NCBI GenBank assembly: GCA_946188105.1
Contig: CAMHTQ010000006.1
Coordinates: 1 to 42,539 of the forward strand
Source of the DNA: an uncultured Alphaproteobacteria bacterium
GTDB lineage: Bacteria; Pseudomonadota; Alphaproteobacteria; Rs-D84
DNA length: 42,539 nt
Direction: 5' to 3'
The position numbers were made by a program, and so were the translations under genes. The notes beneath the pieces were generated by a model, which had not been told where the DNA came from, did no database searches, and saw nothing but the letters and a program-made list of their open reading frames with translations. Below, one piece after another: positions 35,501-42,539 of the stretch (the first letter of the stretch is position 1; every line of letters starts with the position of its first letter).

Positions 35501-35597
35501 GTGATTTATGAAATGTATCATCACCATGCCAAAACTCCATTGTTTCGTGTTCCAGTTTTGAAAAATCTACTTTTGGTTCTGTTTTTTTGTATGCCAT
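32559..35597 (-). CDS. ileS: isoleucyl-tRNA synthetase, eukaryote-like type 2
   Basis: Class I synthetase that charges tRNA-Ile and edits Val. The 1012 residues hold the HIGH motif as GLPHWGHL near residue 54-61, an editing CP1 domain (AWTTTPWTLPANSALAV; GTGIVHIAPAYGEDDY), RTEC-free DQTRGWFYALM, KMSKS as KFSKS (about residue 600), and the anticodon and C-terminal domains. The wording PFGNGLPHWGH and VDP after KFSKS, plus length over 1000 without a C-terminal four-Cys zinc finger, place it in the type 2 group shared with eukaryotes and rickettsiae, often mupirocin-resistant. Its leader carries a terminator-like hairpin (35624-35664). Confidence 0.94.
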   Translation of the reverse strand: MAYKKTEPKVDFSKLEHETMEFWHGDDTFHKSLNKTKQGHPFSFYDGPPFGNGLPHWGHLGVSAVKDMVCRYHTMRGEYVERALGWDCHGLPAEASVEKKQKRNAKDIVATDGIDVFCDLCRVDVMTYTNEWLRYLERIGRWVDGGDNYGYRTMDKNYMESVIWGLKQLYDKGLLYKDFKVNPYDWKLGTVLSNSEASSEYQDITDDTVTVWFELENGDRAIAWTTTPWTLPANSALAVNNNMRYVRMRHNDGHVYVLAESRVSAYGKIFETSENLGTVMGSELVGLHYKPIFPYYTELAQQGHGLYTIISGDYVSDSDGTGIVHIAPAYGEDDYNVAKAIDPQFPVILNVDDYGNFDSTVTEWAGMNIFEANPKIIDWLRANGILVQKSQHKHSYPFGPRSKEKLIYRATDSWYIDVPKIRERAVEITKTQTKWTSAGNRFMSWLENARPWSISRNRFWGVPLPIWEKDGEYKVFGSVAELEEFFGVKINDLHRPTLDNLAKDGWHRITDVLDCWVESGSMPFAQYHYPFENKDKFDATFPADYIIEGQDQTRGWFYALMVISTALFDKPAFRVVSANGMIVDENKRKFSKSLQNFVDPTEQLETYGADAIRLFILGSNFMKAEPVSVDKEGKVFGDTIKTILTPLWNAYHFFTLYANAGNITAELKNDSTNLLDKYIVSELNELVKITTVSLDEYKPDIAIKEQLRFLDILNNWYIRRGRARFWNEDKDAFNTLYYVLVTFCKVLAPFAPFISEYIYKNLMSDESVHLTDWPVATDTDMAVVDAMRRVQMIVSTGKQLREQYKLRNRLPLSKLTIAGQNMEKYADIICDELNVKSVDFVADITSVADSFMYLITPKIGARLGSSLKEIIPAVKRGEYKLDGDKLIVGEYTLNQDEFENRLTVKDGLTGAALPDSTAVVVLDTNVTPELVVEGLANDALRFIQDSRKAANLDVSDRIKLVYTGDDEMMNAIDVHRDRIMRDALIVDLVSGDATQFETEIEGHKFAVQITKA

Positions 35598-35623
35598 GTT
35601 TTTGTACCCTTAAATTTTATATT

Positions 35624-35664
35624 AAAAAAAGGCGCATATGCGCCCCAGCGACCGCTAAAGCGCA
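35624..35664 (-). promoter_or_regulatory. possible attenuator in the ileS leader
   Basis: On the minus strand GGCGCATATGCGCC (35631-35644) is followed by seven T, a complete terminator only about 27 nt before the ileS start. No minus-strand gene lies upstream that it could end. Just before it TGCGC (35660-35664) is complementary to GCGCA of the terminator's first arm, and AGCGGTCGCT forms another small stem, so an alternative, terminator-breaking fold is possible. No open leader peptide rich in Ile was seen. Confidence 0.45.
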
Positions 35665-35758
35665 GTGCCAGTTTATTTAATAATAATTATTGTTTTTGTG
35701 TTCATGATTGGCATTCTAATATATCTTTATAGAAAATTCCAGTTTTTTTTACAAAAAA

Positions 35759-35786
35759 TTGACAACAGCAACAAATTTGCTATGTT
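35759..35786 (+). promoter_or_regulatory. promoter of the 35809 gene
   Basis: TTGACA (35759-35764) and TATGTT (35781-35786), 16-nt spacer. It supports the ATG at 35809 and not the GTG further upstream. Confidence 0.6.
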
Positions 35787-35808
35787 TTATAGTGATAAAG
35801 GTAAAAAA

Positions 35809-36096
35809 ATGAAAAAACGTTCACTTATAAAATTAGAAAACTTTTTAATGATATCTGGCAAAACCACTGGTGCGATGATACTTGCTTTTTTAGGGTGTTG
35901 GTTTGTGATTCCTGTACGCAGTATCCGTGATGCACGCGGTGTATCCAAAGAATTAAATCGCAAATTTGTTGATTGTTTCCCCAGTGCCTATGATGAAAAT
36001 GTTTTAAGATTTTCACAAATTCCAAGTCACGCATACGAAGATGCAAAAAGAAAGGCAAAAATAAGATTGCAAGAATACGATGCAAAAACTAAATAA
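35809..36096 (+). CDS. small membrane-anchored hypothetical protein
   Basis: Not recognised. The 95-residue product has a basic N-terminus, one membrane helix (about 18-37, TTGAMILAFLGCWFVIPV) and a charged helical tail rich in Arg/Lys (DAKRKAKIRLQEYDAK). The ATG at 35809 is chosen because AAAGG lies 8 nt before it and a promoter precedes it; a longer reading from GTG at 35665 would add a second hydrophobic stretch but has no ribosome site. The gene stands alone between divergent ileS and the opposing tRNA-Thr. Confidence 0.6.
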   Translation: MKKRSLIKLENFLMISGKTTGAMILAFLGCWFVIPVRSIRDARGVSKELNRKFVDCFPSAYDENVLRFSQIPSHAYEDAKRKAKIRLQEYDAKTK

Positions 36097-36102
36097 GATA
36101 TA

Positions 36103-36132
36103 AAAAAATACCGGCATTTGCCGGTGTTTTTT
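36103..36132. terminator. bidirectional CCGGCATTTGCCGG terminator
   Basis: The same 30-bp sequence as at 31877-31906, serving the 35809 gene on one strand and tRNA-Thr on the other. Confidence 0.9.
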
Positions 36133-36136
36133 TATC

Positions 36137-36212
36137 TGGTGCCGAAAACAGGATTCGAACCTGCGACCCCCTCATTACGAATGAGATGCTCTACCAGCTG
36201 AGCTATTTCGGC
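36137..36212 (-). tRNA. tRNA-Thr (CGT), CCA encoded
   Basis: A complete 76-nt cloverleaf on the minus strand: acceptor GCCGAAA/TTTCGGC, D-arm AGCTCAGCTGGTAGAGC, anticodon loop TTCGTAA (anticodon CGT), T-arm with GGTTCGAATCC, discriminator A, encoded CCA. A promoter at 36223-36251 and the terminator at 36103-36132 bracket it; read-through from the fab-mnmG operon is also possible. Confidence 0.96.
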
Positions 36213-36222
36213 GTGCGTGCGT

Positions 36223-36251
36223 ATAATAACCAACAAAATTGCAATTTTCAA
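36223..36251 (-). promoter_or_regulatory. promoter of tRNA-Thr
   Basis: On the minus strand TTGAAA (36246-36251) and TATTAT (36223-36228), 17-nt spacer, 10 nt before the tRNA 5' end. Confidence 0.5.
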
Positions 36252-36257
36252 GCAGTT

Positions 36258-36695
36258 TTATTTAGATTTATATGGTGCGATATGTTTATTTAATACCTGG
36301 TTTATTTCTTTTACTGCATCTATGCGTTTGTTTATAGGCATTTCCAATGGAAATTTGTCTTTATATTGTTCATATAATGCAACCACAGAATTATGTTCTA
36401 TAATATTTTTTGCTTCTATACTTACGGCATTATACATATCATGCACAAGTTTATTTGATTTTTCATCTTGAGAATAATACTCATCATCAATCAGTTTTTC
36501 ACGATTACATATATCTATTTGTTCGTATGGAACAGACGGTCCGTATATATACGTCAAAGTATAATTTGCAATTTTATAATCTATCACTTTTACAGGAACA
36601 AATGTAAAATTGTCCTCTGGTCCAGTAATGTCGATGTGTGTTATCGGCAAAATGTTTAATAAATCAGCATAATCATCATTTGTAAATTTTCGCAT
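36258..36695 (-). CDS. hypothetical protein, 145 aa, after mnmG
   Basis: Not recognised. A soluble, acidic-to-neutral 145-residue protein: strands at the start (ITHIDITGPEDNFTFVPVKVIDYKI, core TGPEDNFTF), then mostly helix (LVHDMYNAVSIEAKNIIEH, INKRIDAVKEINQVLNKHI). No signal, no Cys pattern, no catalytic motif I can name. The ATG at 36695 is preferred over a GTG overlapping the mnmG stop; GTGAG precedes it. It starts 8 nt after mnmG and is the last protein gene of the fab operon. Confidence 0.6.
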   Translation of the reverse strand: MRKFTNDDYADLLNILPITHIDITGPEDNFTFVPVKVIDYKIANYTLTYIYGPSVPYEQIDICNREKLIDDEYYSQDEKSNKLVHDMYNAVSIEAKNIIEHNSVVALYEQYKDKFPLEMPINKRIDAVKEINQVLNKHIAPYKSK

Positions 36696-36703
36696 AAATT
36701 TTC

Positions 36704-38353
36704 TCACTTTGTTGATTTTATTTTGCGCAGTACAACCATAACCCCAGCCGGTGTCATACCTGGGATTCTGGATAATGCGGCAATATTTTCAGGACGTGTG
36801 CGTGATAATTTTTCAATCAATTCATTGGTAAGTCCAGACAACTTTGAATAATCCATATCAGTCGGTATTTTCATATCCATATCACGTTGTACTGCCGCCA
36901 TTTCACGTTCATTTCTTGTAATATATCCAGCATACATTTTATCGTTTTCTGCGATTGCAGTTTCATGCATAGAATATAATTTTTCATAGTCTGCTTTTGA
37001 TATTAAACCCAAATCAACACCCATCTCACCCAATCGGGCAATTGCATTATCAGAACGCAAATTCAATCTGTATTCTGCGCGTGATGTGAACATACGATAT
37101 GGTTCATCCACCCCCAATGTTGTGATATCATCAATCAACACACCAATCATAGAATTTATTCTGTTCAACAATAATGGTGAAATATTCAATGCAAATGCCG
37201 CGGCATTGCTGCCTGCAACTAATCCTTGGGCGGCAGCCTCTTCATACCCACTTGTGCCATTTATTTGTCCGGCAAAAAATAAACCAGGGATATCTTTTGA
37301 TTCTAATGTTGTTTTTAATTTTCTTGCATCAATTGCATCGTATTCAATTGCATAACCATAACGTGCAATGCGTGCGTTTTCAAGTCCTGGAATCGTACGA
37401 ATCCAAATGTCTTGGACATCAGCCCCAAAAGATGTGGAAATACCATTTGGATAAATTAAATCACTGTTCAGACCCTCGGGTTCCAAGAATACATGGTGTG
37501 ATAAATGTTCTGGGAAACGCATAACTTTATCTTCTAAACTTGGGCAATAACGCGGGCCAGTGCCAACAATATCACCATTATACATTGGTGCAGATTTTAT
37601 GTTTTCACGAATAATATTATGTGTTTGCTCGGTTGTGTGTGTAATAAAACATTTCTCGTCATAAGTATTGTTTTCATCTCCAAACATAAACCAATCATGC
37701 GGATCATCGCCTGGTTGTTCTTCCAGGTTTGAAAAATCAATAGAATCACGATATATGCGTGCTGGGGTCCCTGTTTTAAGGCGCATTAAATCAAACCCCG
37801 CGTCACGTAAAACACGTGAAATATATGTATCATTTTCTTGGTATTCGCCATTATCCATCAGTCGTCCAGATGGAATTTTTTCACCACCACGTGTCACCAA
37901 TCCACCTAAAAAAGTCCCCGTTGTTAAAACAATCGCATCGCCAGAATATTTATTATTCACACATTTGTTAGTTAAATCTAAATGTTCGACCTTTTCAAAA
38001 ACAACGGTTAAATTTTGTGTGTCAGCTAAAATTTTTAATACAGCATTATGATATAAATCACGATCGATTTGTGCACGCAGGGCCTGGGTTGCGGCACCAT
38101 GTGACGCGTTTAATGTTCTGAAATGAATACCCGCAGAATCGGCACCGCGTGGCATTACACCACCCAATGCCGCCAACTCGGCCACCATTTGTGATTTGCC
38201 AGGTCCCCCAATTGATGGATTACAAGACATTGCACCAATGTCAGATTCACGCATTGTTATCAACAGTGTTTTTGCACCACGACGTGCAGAGCTTGCTGCC
38301 GCCTCGACCCCGGCATGTCCACCACCAATAATGATAACATCAAATTTTTGCAT
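36704..38353 (-). CDS. mnmG: tRNA uridine-5-carboxymethylaminomethyl modification enzyme MnmG, shortened
   Basis: With MnmE, MnmG makes cmnm5U at the wobble position of several tRNAs, using FAD. The 549 residues show the FAD loop [39 protein letters not shown] (signature 1), the catalytic-Cys region, [18 protein letters not shown] (signature 2), [11 protein letters not shown], and the C-terminal motif [17 protein letters not shown]. Family members are about 620-630 aa; the missing 70-80 residues fall between the RLGEMG helix and the AGYI-x-RNERE segment, in the C-terminal helical part, so both ends are intact. It follows fabG by 2 nt and has only a weak ribosome site, so it depends on coupling. 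mnmE, rsmG, parA and parB are not here. Confidence 0.94.
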   Translation of the reverse strand: MQKFDVIIIGGGHAGVEAAASSARRGAKTLLITMRESDIGAMSCNPSIGGPGKSQMVAELAALGGVMPRGADSAGIHFRTLNASHGAATQALRAQIDRDLYHNAVLKILADTQNLTVVFEKVEHLDLTNKCVNNKYSGDAIVLTTGTFLGGLVTRGGEKIPSGRLMDNGEYQENDTYISRVLRDAGFDLMRLKTGTPARIYRDSIDFSNLEEQPGDDPHDWFMFGDENNTYDEKCFITHTTEQTHNIIRENIKSAPMYNGDIVGTGPRYCPSLEDKVMRFPEHLSHHVFLEPEGLNSDLIYPNGISTSFGADVQDIWIRTIPGLENARIARYGYAIEYDAIDARKLKTTLESKDIPGLFFAGQINGTSGYEEAAAQGLVAGSNAAAFALNISPLLLNRINSMIGVLIDDITTLGVDEPYRMFTSRAEYRLNLRSDNAIARLGEMGVDLGLISKADYEKLYSMHETAIAENDKMYAGYITRNEREMAAVQRDMDMKIPTDMDYSKLSGLTNELIEKLSRTRPENIAALSRIPGMTPAGVMVVLRKIKSTK

Positions 38354-38355
38354 GA

Positions 38356-39084
38356 TTAAAAACGACCCATACCACCATTTACATGAATTGTTTGTCCGTT
38401 GATATATGACGCTTCATCACTTGCTAAAAATACGCAAGCCGCAGCAATATCTTCGGGTTTACCAAATCGACCAGCCGGTATTTGTTCCAGATATTTTTTC
38501 TTTAATTCATCTGGTAAAACATCCGTCATAGGTGTTTCGATAAATCCAGGTGCAATCGCATTCGCGGTAATTCCGCGTGATGCAACCTCGGCTGCGATGG
38601 ATTTTGTCATTGCAATCAGGCCCCCTTTCGATGCGGCATAATTTGCCTGACCGGCACCACCAACGCATCCAACAATAGATGCCATATTTATAATGCGGCC
38701 AAATTTTTGTTTCATCATTGGCATAATCGCAGCACGACAAGTTTTAAATGCAGCACGCAAATTTGTGTTTAATACATTATCAAATTGTTCATCTGTCATG
38801 CGCATCAACAACGTATCCATGGTAATTCCAGCATTGTTAATCAAAACATCCAAACGACCACATTTTTCCAATGTGTTCATAACCAATTCAACACCAGCAC
38901 CATCATCGGCCAAGTCTGCAGGAATTTTTATAAAACCATCATCAAATTCACTATTTAATTTTGCGACATTACGACCAGACACAACAACAGTTGCACCATT
39001 TGATTTCATTGCATGTGCAATTGCACCACCAATTCCACCAGTTGCACCAGTTATCAAAACGACCTTACCTTCTAAATTAAACAT
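38356..39084 (-). CDS. fabG: 3-oxoacyl-ACP reductase
   Basis: FabG reduces 3-oxoacyl-ACP with NADPH in fatty acid elongation. The 242-residue classical SDR has [15 protein letters not shown] at 13-27, [14 protein letters not shown] (83-96), and the triad Ser136 (NMASIVG), Tyr149 and Lys153 (YAASKGG), then GFIETPMTD and a C-terminal GGM. AAAGGAGTG is an excellent ribosome site. It is followed by mnmG instead of acpP and fabF, which usually come next. Confidence 0.95.
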   Translation of the reverse strand: MFNLEGKVVLITGATGGIGGAIAHAMKSNGATVVVSGRNVAKLNSEFDDGFIKIPADLADDGAGVELVMNTLEKCGRLDVLINNAGITMDTLLMRMTDEQFDNVLNTNLRAAFKTCRAAIMPMMKQKFGRIINMASIVGCVGGAGQANYAASKGGLIAMTKSIAAEVASRGITANAIAPGFIETPMTDVLPDELKKKYLEQIPAGRFGKPEDIAAACVFLASDEASYINGQTIHVNGGMGRF

Positions 39085-39096
39085 TAAACACTCCTT

Positions 39097-39840
39097 TTAT
39101 TTTTTGCGTGTTAATTCTCTTAGATACAAATGATATAACAAATTTTTGGTTTTGTTATCATACATAAAAGTTACAGGTTTTTTAAAAAAAGTCGCCAAAC
39201 CACACATACCATCCAATGCTTTTTTTAAAGGCACCCCTTTTAATGGATAATATTCAAAAGCATTACCAGTATATTTTGTTTCAGCAACCATTTTTCCATG
39301 ATGAAACCATCCTGATGAAATACTACTGCATATATTATGTACTTGCTTGACGGTCATATTTGGTCTAATCACATAAATATTGCCGTTCAGTTTTACTTTG
39401 ATTTCACGACCGTATGTTTTTGCCAAATTATACGCGGCATCAGCACAGCTTGAATTAAAACATCCAATGTGCAATTGATCACCATTTGTTGTATCAAAAA
39501 TAATATGTTTACGATTTTTGAAAACAGTTCCCAATTTGTTTCCCATATTATCGACTAAAGTTTGTTCTTTATTTTTGTTTTTATATGTGTGTAATAATGT
39601 AAAGAATTTTTCATTTGAATCAACACTGTAAACAACAAATTTTTTCCGTTTGTTTTGTACTGTGATTGGTCCAGAAAATACACTTTTTATAGCATTTGCA
39701 GCCTGCTTTGCAACAGCATATTCAACACCAGTATTAAAAAACCAGCCATTTTGTTTTTTTAAAAAACAAACATCACCCAGGTATTCATCCAAATACATAA
39801 CTTGATATTTATTTTGAATTTGCTGAACATCAAAAATCAT
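39097..39840 (-). CDS. unrecognised repeat protein B2 in the fab operon
   Basis: Not recognised. 247 soluble residues that look like three degenerate copies of one alpha/beta unit of about 70-80 residues: strand-turn-strand, a helix with paired Ala (EYAVAKQAANAIKSVF; ADAAYNLAKTYGREI; KALDGMCGLATFFKKP), then two strands (ITVQNKRKKFVVYSV; IKVKLNGNIYVIRP; VTFMYDNKTKNLLYHL). Two copies of the same plan form protein B1 upstream. No signal peptide. The ATG at 39840 is preferred: GGAG lies 6 nt before it, while the first ATG (39852) overlaps the upstream stop. Position between fabD and fabG is constant with co-transcription, but says little about the function. Confidence 0.6.
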   Translation of the reverse strand: MIFDVQQIQNKYQVMYLDEYLGDVCFLKKQNGWFFNTGVEYAVAKQAANAIKSVFSGPITVQNKRKKFVVYSVDSNEKFFTLLHTYKNKNKEQTLVDNMGNKLGTVFKNRKHIIFDTTNGDQLHIGCFNSSCADAAYNLAKTYGREIKVKLNGNIYVIRPNMTVKQVHNICSSISSGWFHHGKMVAETKYTGNAFEYYPLKGVPLKKALDGMCGLATFFKKPVTFMYDNKTKNLLYHLYLRELTRKK

Positions 39841-39851
39841 ATACATCTCCA

Positions 39852-40427
39852 TTATTTTGTATTTTCAATATGATTAACAATGTGTCTTTTTATATCATCC
39901 ACAGACATTTTGTAATCTATATCAAATCCATTTTTTGCATCTTTTGTAATAACCCGAACAATTGGATATGTTTGAACAAATTCACATGTTTTTTGTACAG
40001 CATCTTCGACAGATATAATTTTTTTAAATTGCACCTTTAAACAAATTACACCTTTGAAATCGAATTCAGCCGTTTTACCAAAATATTTTGTGCCCTCGTA
40101 ATATCTGATCCAATCAGTATTTGTTTTACCATGTGACATTTTGATATTTTGCTCTGATGTATCAAAAGAATTTTTTGATATATTAGAATAAACAATATCC
40201 ATCTTTTTATTTTTATGAGACAATGTGACATTTTTTTTATAACGCACAGAAATATCTCGGGCGATATTTGTTGCCATGTCATATGATATCCATGTTGATG
40301 CATTATATGTTATTGGTGTTTTGGCGATATTTGGTATAACAACAGTTCCAACGCGATAATCGTTAAATTCCGCTTTATATGTTGTGCCGTTTTTATCACT
40401 AGAAAAATTATGTAATACCAAAGCCAT
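39852..40427 (-). CDS. unrecognised repeat protein B1 in the fab operon
   Basis: Not recognised. 191 soluble residues with two copies of the unit seen in protein B2: TYKAEFNDYRVGTVVIP...TWISYDMATNIARDISVRYKKNVTLSH (shown by its ends) and TAEFDFKGVICLKVQF...VEDAVQKTCEFVQTYPIVRVI. Each runs strand, turn with Gly, strand, helix, strand. Starts at 40427 after AGAGG, 3 nt from the end of fabD, and abuts B2. The two proteins are probably products of duplication of one unit. Confidence 0.6.
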   Translation of the reverse strand: MALVLHNFSSDKNGTTYKAEFNDYRVGTVVIPNIAKTPITYNASTWISYDMATNIARDISVRYKKNVTLSHKNKKMDIVYSNISKNSFDTSEQNIKMSHGKTNTDWIRYYEGTKYFGKTAEFDFKGVICLKVQFKKIISVEDAVQKTCEFVQTYPIVRVITKDAKNGFDIDYKMSVDDIKRHIVNHIENTK

Positions 40428-40430
40428 ACA

Positions 40431-41306
40431 TTAAACCTCTAACTTTTGTGTTTCGATTTTATCTGTTGTACGAGAAATAAGTCCCGATAAAACATTGCCA
40501 GGTCCAATTTCGATTGCGGAATTTATTCCCATATCAACCATAGCCAACACAGATTCACGCCAACGAACACCGTGTGTCATTTGATAGACCAATGCATTTT
40601 TAATATCATCTGGATTTGAAATAACATCACATGTTTTATTAGAAATCCATTTTGCTTTTGGTGTGTCTATCTTTACATTTTCCAAAACAGCGCGCATTAC
40701 CTCGGCTGATTTTTCTTGTGATTTGCAATGCACTGGTGCAGATAATGCCAATGGCATAACGCGTCTGGCACCCGCTTCCTTTAATTTTTCAGATGCTGCC
40801 TCAACCGCTTCTTTTAATCCAGAAATCACAACTTGACCTGGGCAATTATCATTTGCCATATCGCATCCCGCATCTGCACAAACACTACGCACAGTATCAG
40901 CATCCAATCCCAAAACAACAGATGTGAGTCCCATACCAACCGGCACCGCTGTCTGCATCGCATTACCACGTGCACGTAATAATTTTGCAGTATCCGATAA
41001 AGATATTGCACCCGCAACACACAGCGCCGTATATTCACCCAACGAATGTCCTGCAACATATTCAGGCAACTTCAATCCAGATGCTTTGAACATAGCAACC
41101 GATGTTGCCATAATCGCAGGTTGAACATTACGGGTTAATGTTAATTCTTCCATTGGACCATTAAAAATAATATCTGATAATTTTTCGCCCAATGCGGAAT
41201 CCACTTCGTCAAATACCGCACGTGCATTAGCATTTGTTTTATACAATTCTGCACCCATACCGACTGTTTGGGCGCCTTGACCTGGAAAAACGAATACTGT
41301 CGACAT
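40431..41306 (-). CDS. fabD: malonyl-CoA-ACP transacylase
   Basis: FabD loads malonate onto ACP for fatty acid synthesis. The 291 residues contain FVFPGQGAQTVGMG at 5-18, the nucleophile in GHSLGE (Ser88), the Arg-bearing helix LLRARGNAMQ, the catalytic His in SAPVHCKS and the C-terminal EIGPGNVLSGL. The start at 41306 is chosen over one 26 codons earlier, because GAGGAG lies 9 nt before it and the family begins just before FPGQG. It lies between two paralogous unknown pairs instead of next to fabH/fabG. Confidence 0.95.
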   Translation of the reverse strand: MSTVFVFPGQGAQTVGMGAELYKTNANARAVFDEVDSALGEKLSDIIFNGPMEELTLTRNVQPAIMATSVAMFKASGLKLPEYVAGHSLGEYTALCVAGAISLSDTAKLLRARGNAMQTAVPVGMGLTSVVLGLDADTVRSVCADAGCDMANDNCPGQVVISGLKEAVEAASEKLKEAGARRVMPLALSAPVHCKSQEKSAEVMRAVLENVKIDTPKAKWISNKTCDVISNPDDIKNALVYQMTHGVRWRESVLAMVDMGINSAIEIGPGNVLSGLISRTTDKIETQKLEV

Positions 41307-41310
41307 AAAA

Positions 41311-41898
41311 TTACTCCTCGTAAATCTTTTCTTTATTTCGTGCCAATAAATCAACCAATTCTTTTGGTGGTTTATTTGTAGCAACCGGCCAAATTTGATT
41401 TAAATCTCTATCTACCAGGATTCCATCTTTACCTGCGGTGCAACAATGAACAGAACGCAAAGTGTATTGTGTTGGGGCACCAGTTTTTGGATTACGCAGA
41501 CCGTATTGGGTGCGCTCACTGACATGAAAATCACATATTGGTTGTTTTTTATCCAAATTTTTTTCATCAAAATCCAGTGTGCTGCCATATTTTTCGTTCA
41601 AAATTTTACGAACATCATTCGGGTACATTATTTTATCAACAACATAGAATTTAAATTGCTCTTGTCCGACAACGATGCTTTTATATTGTTGGGATTGTGA
41701 ACAACGAACCCTTGGATAAACAATATTATCTGTATCTATAATTTGAACAGCTCGTTCAACAACCACGCGCAGCGTTTTATCAGAAAATGTTTTATCAATT
41801 ACATCTTTTAGTTCAGTAATTGTTGAAAATTCGTTCATATGTGTTCCGATTTTGTGGTGAATTTCATAATTAAAAACAACCTGTGATACTAAATGCAT
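41311..41898 (-). CDS. unrecognised protein A2 upstream of fabD
   Basis: Not recognised. 195 soluble residues, paralogous to the next gene (A1). Shared segments: VVFNYEI at the start; the motif MYPNDVRKILNEKYGSTLDFDEKNL (core YPNDVRKIL); NPKTGAPTQYTLR-x-VHC; and ILVDRDLNQIWPV near the end. The TG-x3-TYT and Cys-rich stretch (VHCCTAG) look like an exposed hairpin. No signal peptide. ATG at 41898 follows a perfect AAGGAGTTATTT ribosome site; earlier in-frame codons would overlap A1. Ends 4 nt before fabD. Confidence 0.6.
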   Translation of the reverse strand: MHLVSQVVFNYEIHHKIGTHMNEFSTITELKDVIDKTFSDKTLRVVVERAVQIIDTDNIVYPRVRCSQSQQYKSIVVGQEQFKFYVVDKIMYPNDVRKILNEKYGSTLDFDEKNLDKKQPICDFHVSERTQYGLRNPKTGAPTQYTLRSVHCCTAGKDGILVDRDLNQIWPVATNKPPKELVDLLARNKEKIYEE

Positions 41899-41909
41899 AA
41901 ATAACTCCT

Positions 41910-42452
41910 TTAATGAATATTTATATATGCATCTAAAAACTTGATTATTTGCCAAGGAATCAAATCTGAGCTTACTGGTAAATATTTAAGTAAATTTTTA
42001 TCAACAACAATATCTTTATCGTTAAGCGTTCGACATTCAACATAGCGACGTGTATATGTTGTTCTGTCGCCAGTATTTGGATTTATGTCCCCCAGTTCTT
42101 CTATTTCACGCACCCCACCAAAATATACAGGATTCAAAGCGGGTAATTTTAATTCATCAAAATTAAATGTGTTGTTATATTTTTGTTTCAGAAATCTACG
42201 CACATCACGTGGATATGTTAATTCGTCTGTAACAATAATATTAATTTTCTTGCTGTCTAAAACTACGGGGTTTTGATCTTGGGCATATTTTTTTGCCAAA
42301 ACGGTTTTGGTTAAAATCAATTCAAAAGAATCATAGTTTAAAGAATTTTGCACGATATCACGCAAATTAAATACATCTGAAAACTGGCCCCGCTGACAAA
42401 CGGCACCTTTTTTAATATTATATTCAAACATAACACTCAAACTAAAATCCAT
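41910..42452 (-). CDS. unrecognised protein A1, first gene of the fab operon
   Basis: Not recognised. 180 soluble residues, clearly a paralogue of A2: FEYNI, TYPRDVRRFLKQKYNNTFNFDEL (core YPRDVRRFL), NPNTGDRTTYTRRYVEC, IVVDKNLLKYLPVSS. The equivalent strand before YPRDV is INIIVTDEL, giving a beta-helix-beta unit. Start at 42452 follows CGGAG; an earlier ATG seven codons up has no ribosome site. A promoter lies at 42478-42505. Confidence 0.6.
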   Translation of the reverse strand: MDFSLSVMFEYNIKKGAVCQRGQFSDVFNLRDIVQNSLNYDSFELILTKTVLAKKYAQDQNPVVLDSKKINIIVTDELTYPRDVRRFLKQKYNNTFNFDELKLPALNPVYFGGVREIEELGDINPNTGDRTTYTRRYVECRTLNDKDIVVDKNLLKYLPVSSDLIPWQIIKFLDAYINIH

Positions 42453-42477
42453 ATAAAACTCCGTGTTTTTCAAGAGA

Positions 42478-42505
42478 ATTATAGAAAAAATATACGAAAA
42501 ATCAA
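42478..42505 (-). promoter_or_regulatory. promoter of the fab operon
   Basis: On the minus strand TTGATT (42500-42505) and TATAAT (42478-42483), 16-nt spacer, about 25 nt before the A1 start. The same box pair and spacing as the rpmJ promoter. Nothing else is seen up to the window edge. Confidence 0.6.
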
Positions 42506-42539
42506 ATATTAATCACTTGCGGACCGAGAATTCACAACC

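Noticed and set aside
35665..35808. N-terminal extension of the 35809 gene from GTG
   Set aside because: No ribosome site at the GTG, and a good promoter and AAAGG lie just before the ATG at 35809.
36704..38353. MnmG as a frameshifted pseudogene
   Set aside because: The frame is open throughout and both N- and C-terminal signatures are intact; only an internal segment is missing.

Overview
The window is AT-rich DNA from a Gram-negative bacterium. It carries lipid A genes (lpxC, lpxK), an R64-type pilus module and VirB3/VirB4 secretion genes, so an outer membrane is certain. The short bL36 form, the LPS gene order and a eukaryote-type (type 2) IleS fit an alphaproteobacterium of the uncultured, gut- or host-associated kind with a compact genome; that placement is inference, since no rRNA is present. 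Genes are packed with 1-20 nt overlaps, use AGGA/GGAG ribosome sites and sigma70-like promoters, and often end at hairpins built on CCGGCATTTGCCGG.

Layout. 1-643: start of gyrB (runs off the left edge). 729-1543: two small plus-strand genes, the second a RusA-like resolvase candidate. 1719-6491 (minus): pilO-pilP-pilQ-pilR, the inner-membrane platform and motor of a type IVb pilus. 6598-9548 (minus): DUF374 acyltransferase-lpxK-lpxC-lipoprotein. 9719-9795: initiator tRNA, followed by partial copies of its own 3' end. 10797-16338 (minus): virB3-virB4-two paralogous secreted HExxH proteins-galE-GNAT. 16647-16778: rpmJ. 16833-17522: miniature SufD-like protein, divergent from ychF (17550-18629) and two small envelope proteins. 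19684-27764 (minus): mreC-mreD-mrdA-rodA-topA-dnaG in one tight run. 27907-31862 (plus): rpmI-rplT, then pheS-pheT. 31905-35597 (minus): ileS-nth. 36137-36212: tRNA-Thr(CGT). 36258-42452 (minus): two paralogous unknowns, fabD, two more related unknowns, fabG, mnmG, one unknown.

How it fits together. Most of the window is housekeeping for envelope growth (lipid A, peptidoglycan elongation, fatty acids) and translation (bL35, bL20, bL36, PheST, IleS, MnmG, tRNAs). The accessory interest lies in three places: the pilus platform without a pilin or secretin nearby, the VirB3/VirB4 operon carrying twin zincin-like secreted proteins, and the fabD-fabG operon with two pairs of unrecognised paralogous proteins inserted around fabD. 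No insertion sequence, prophage or CRISPR array was seen.
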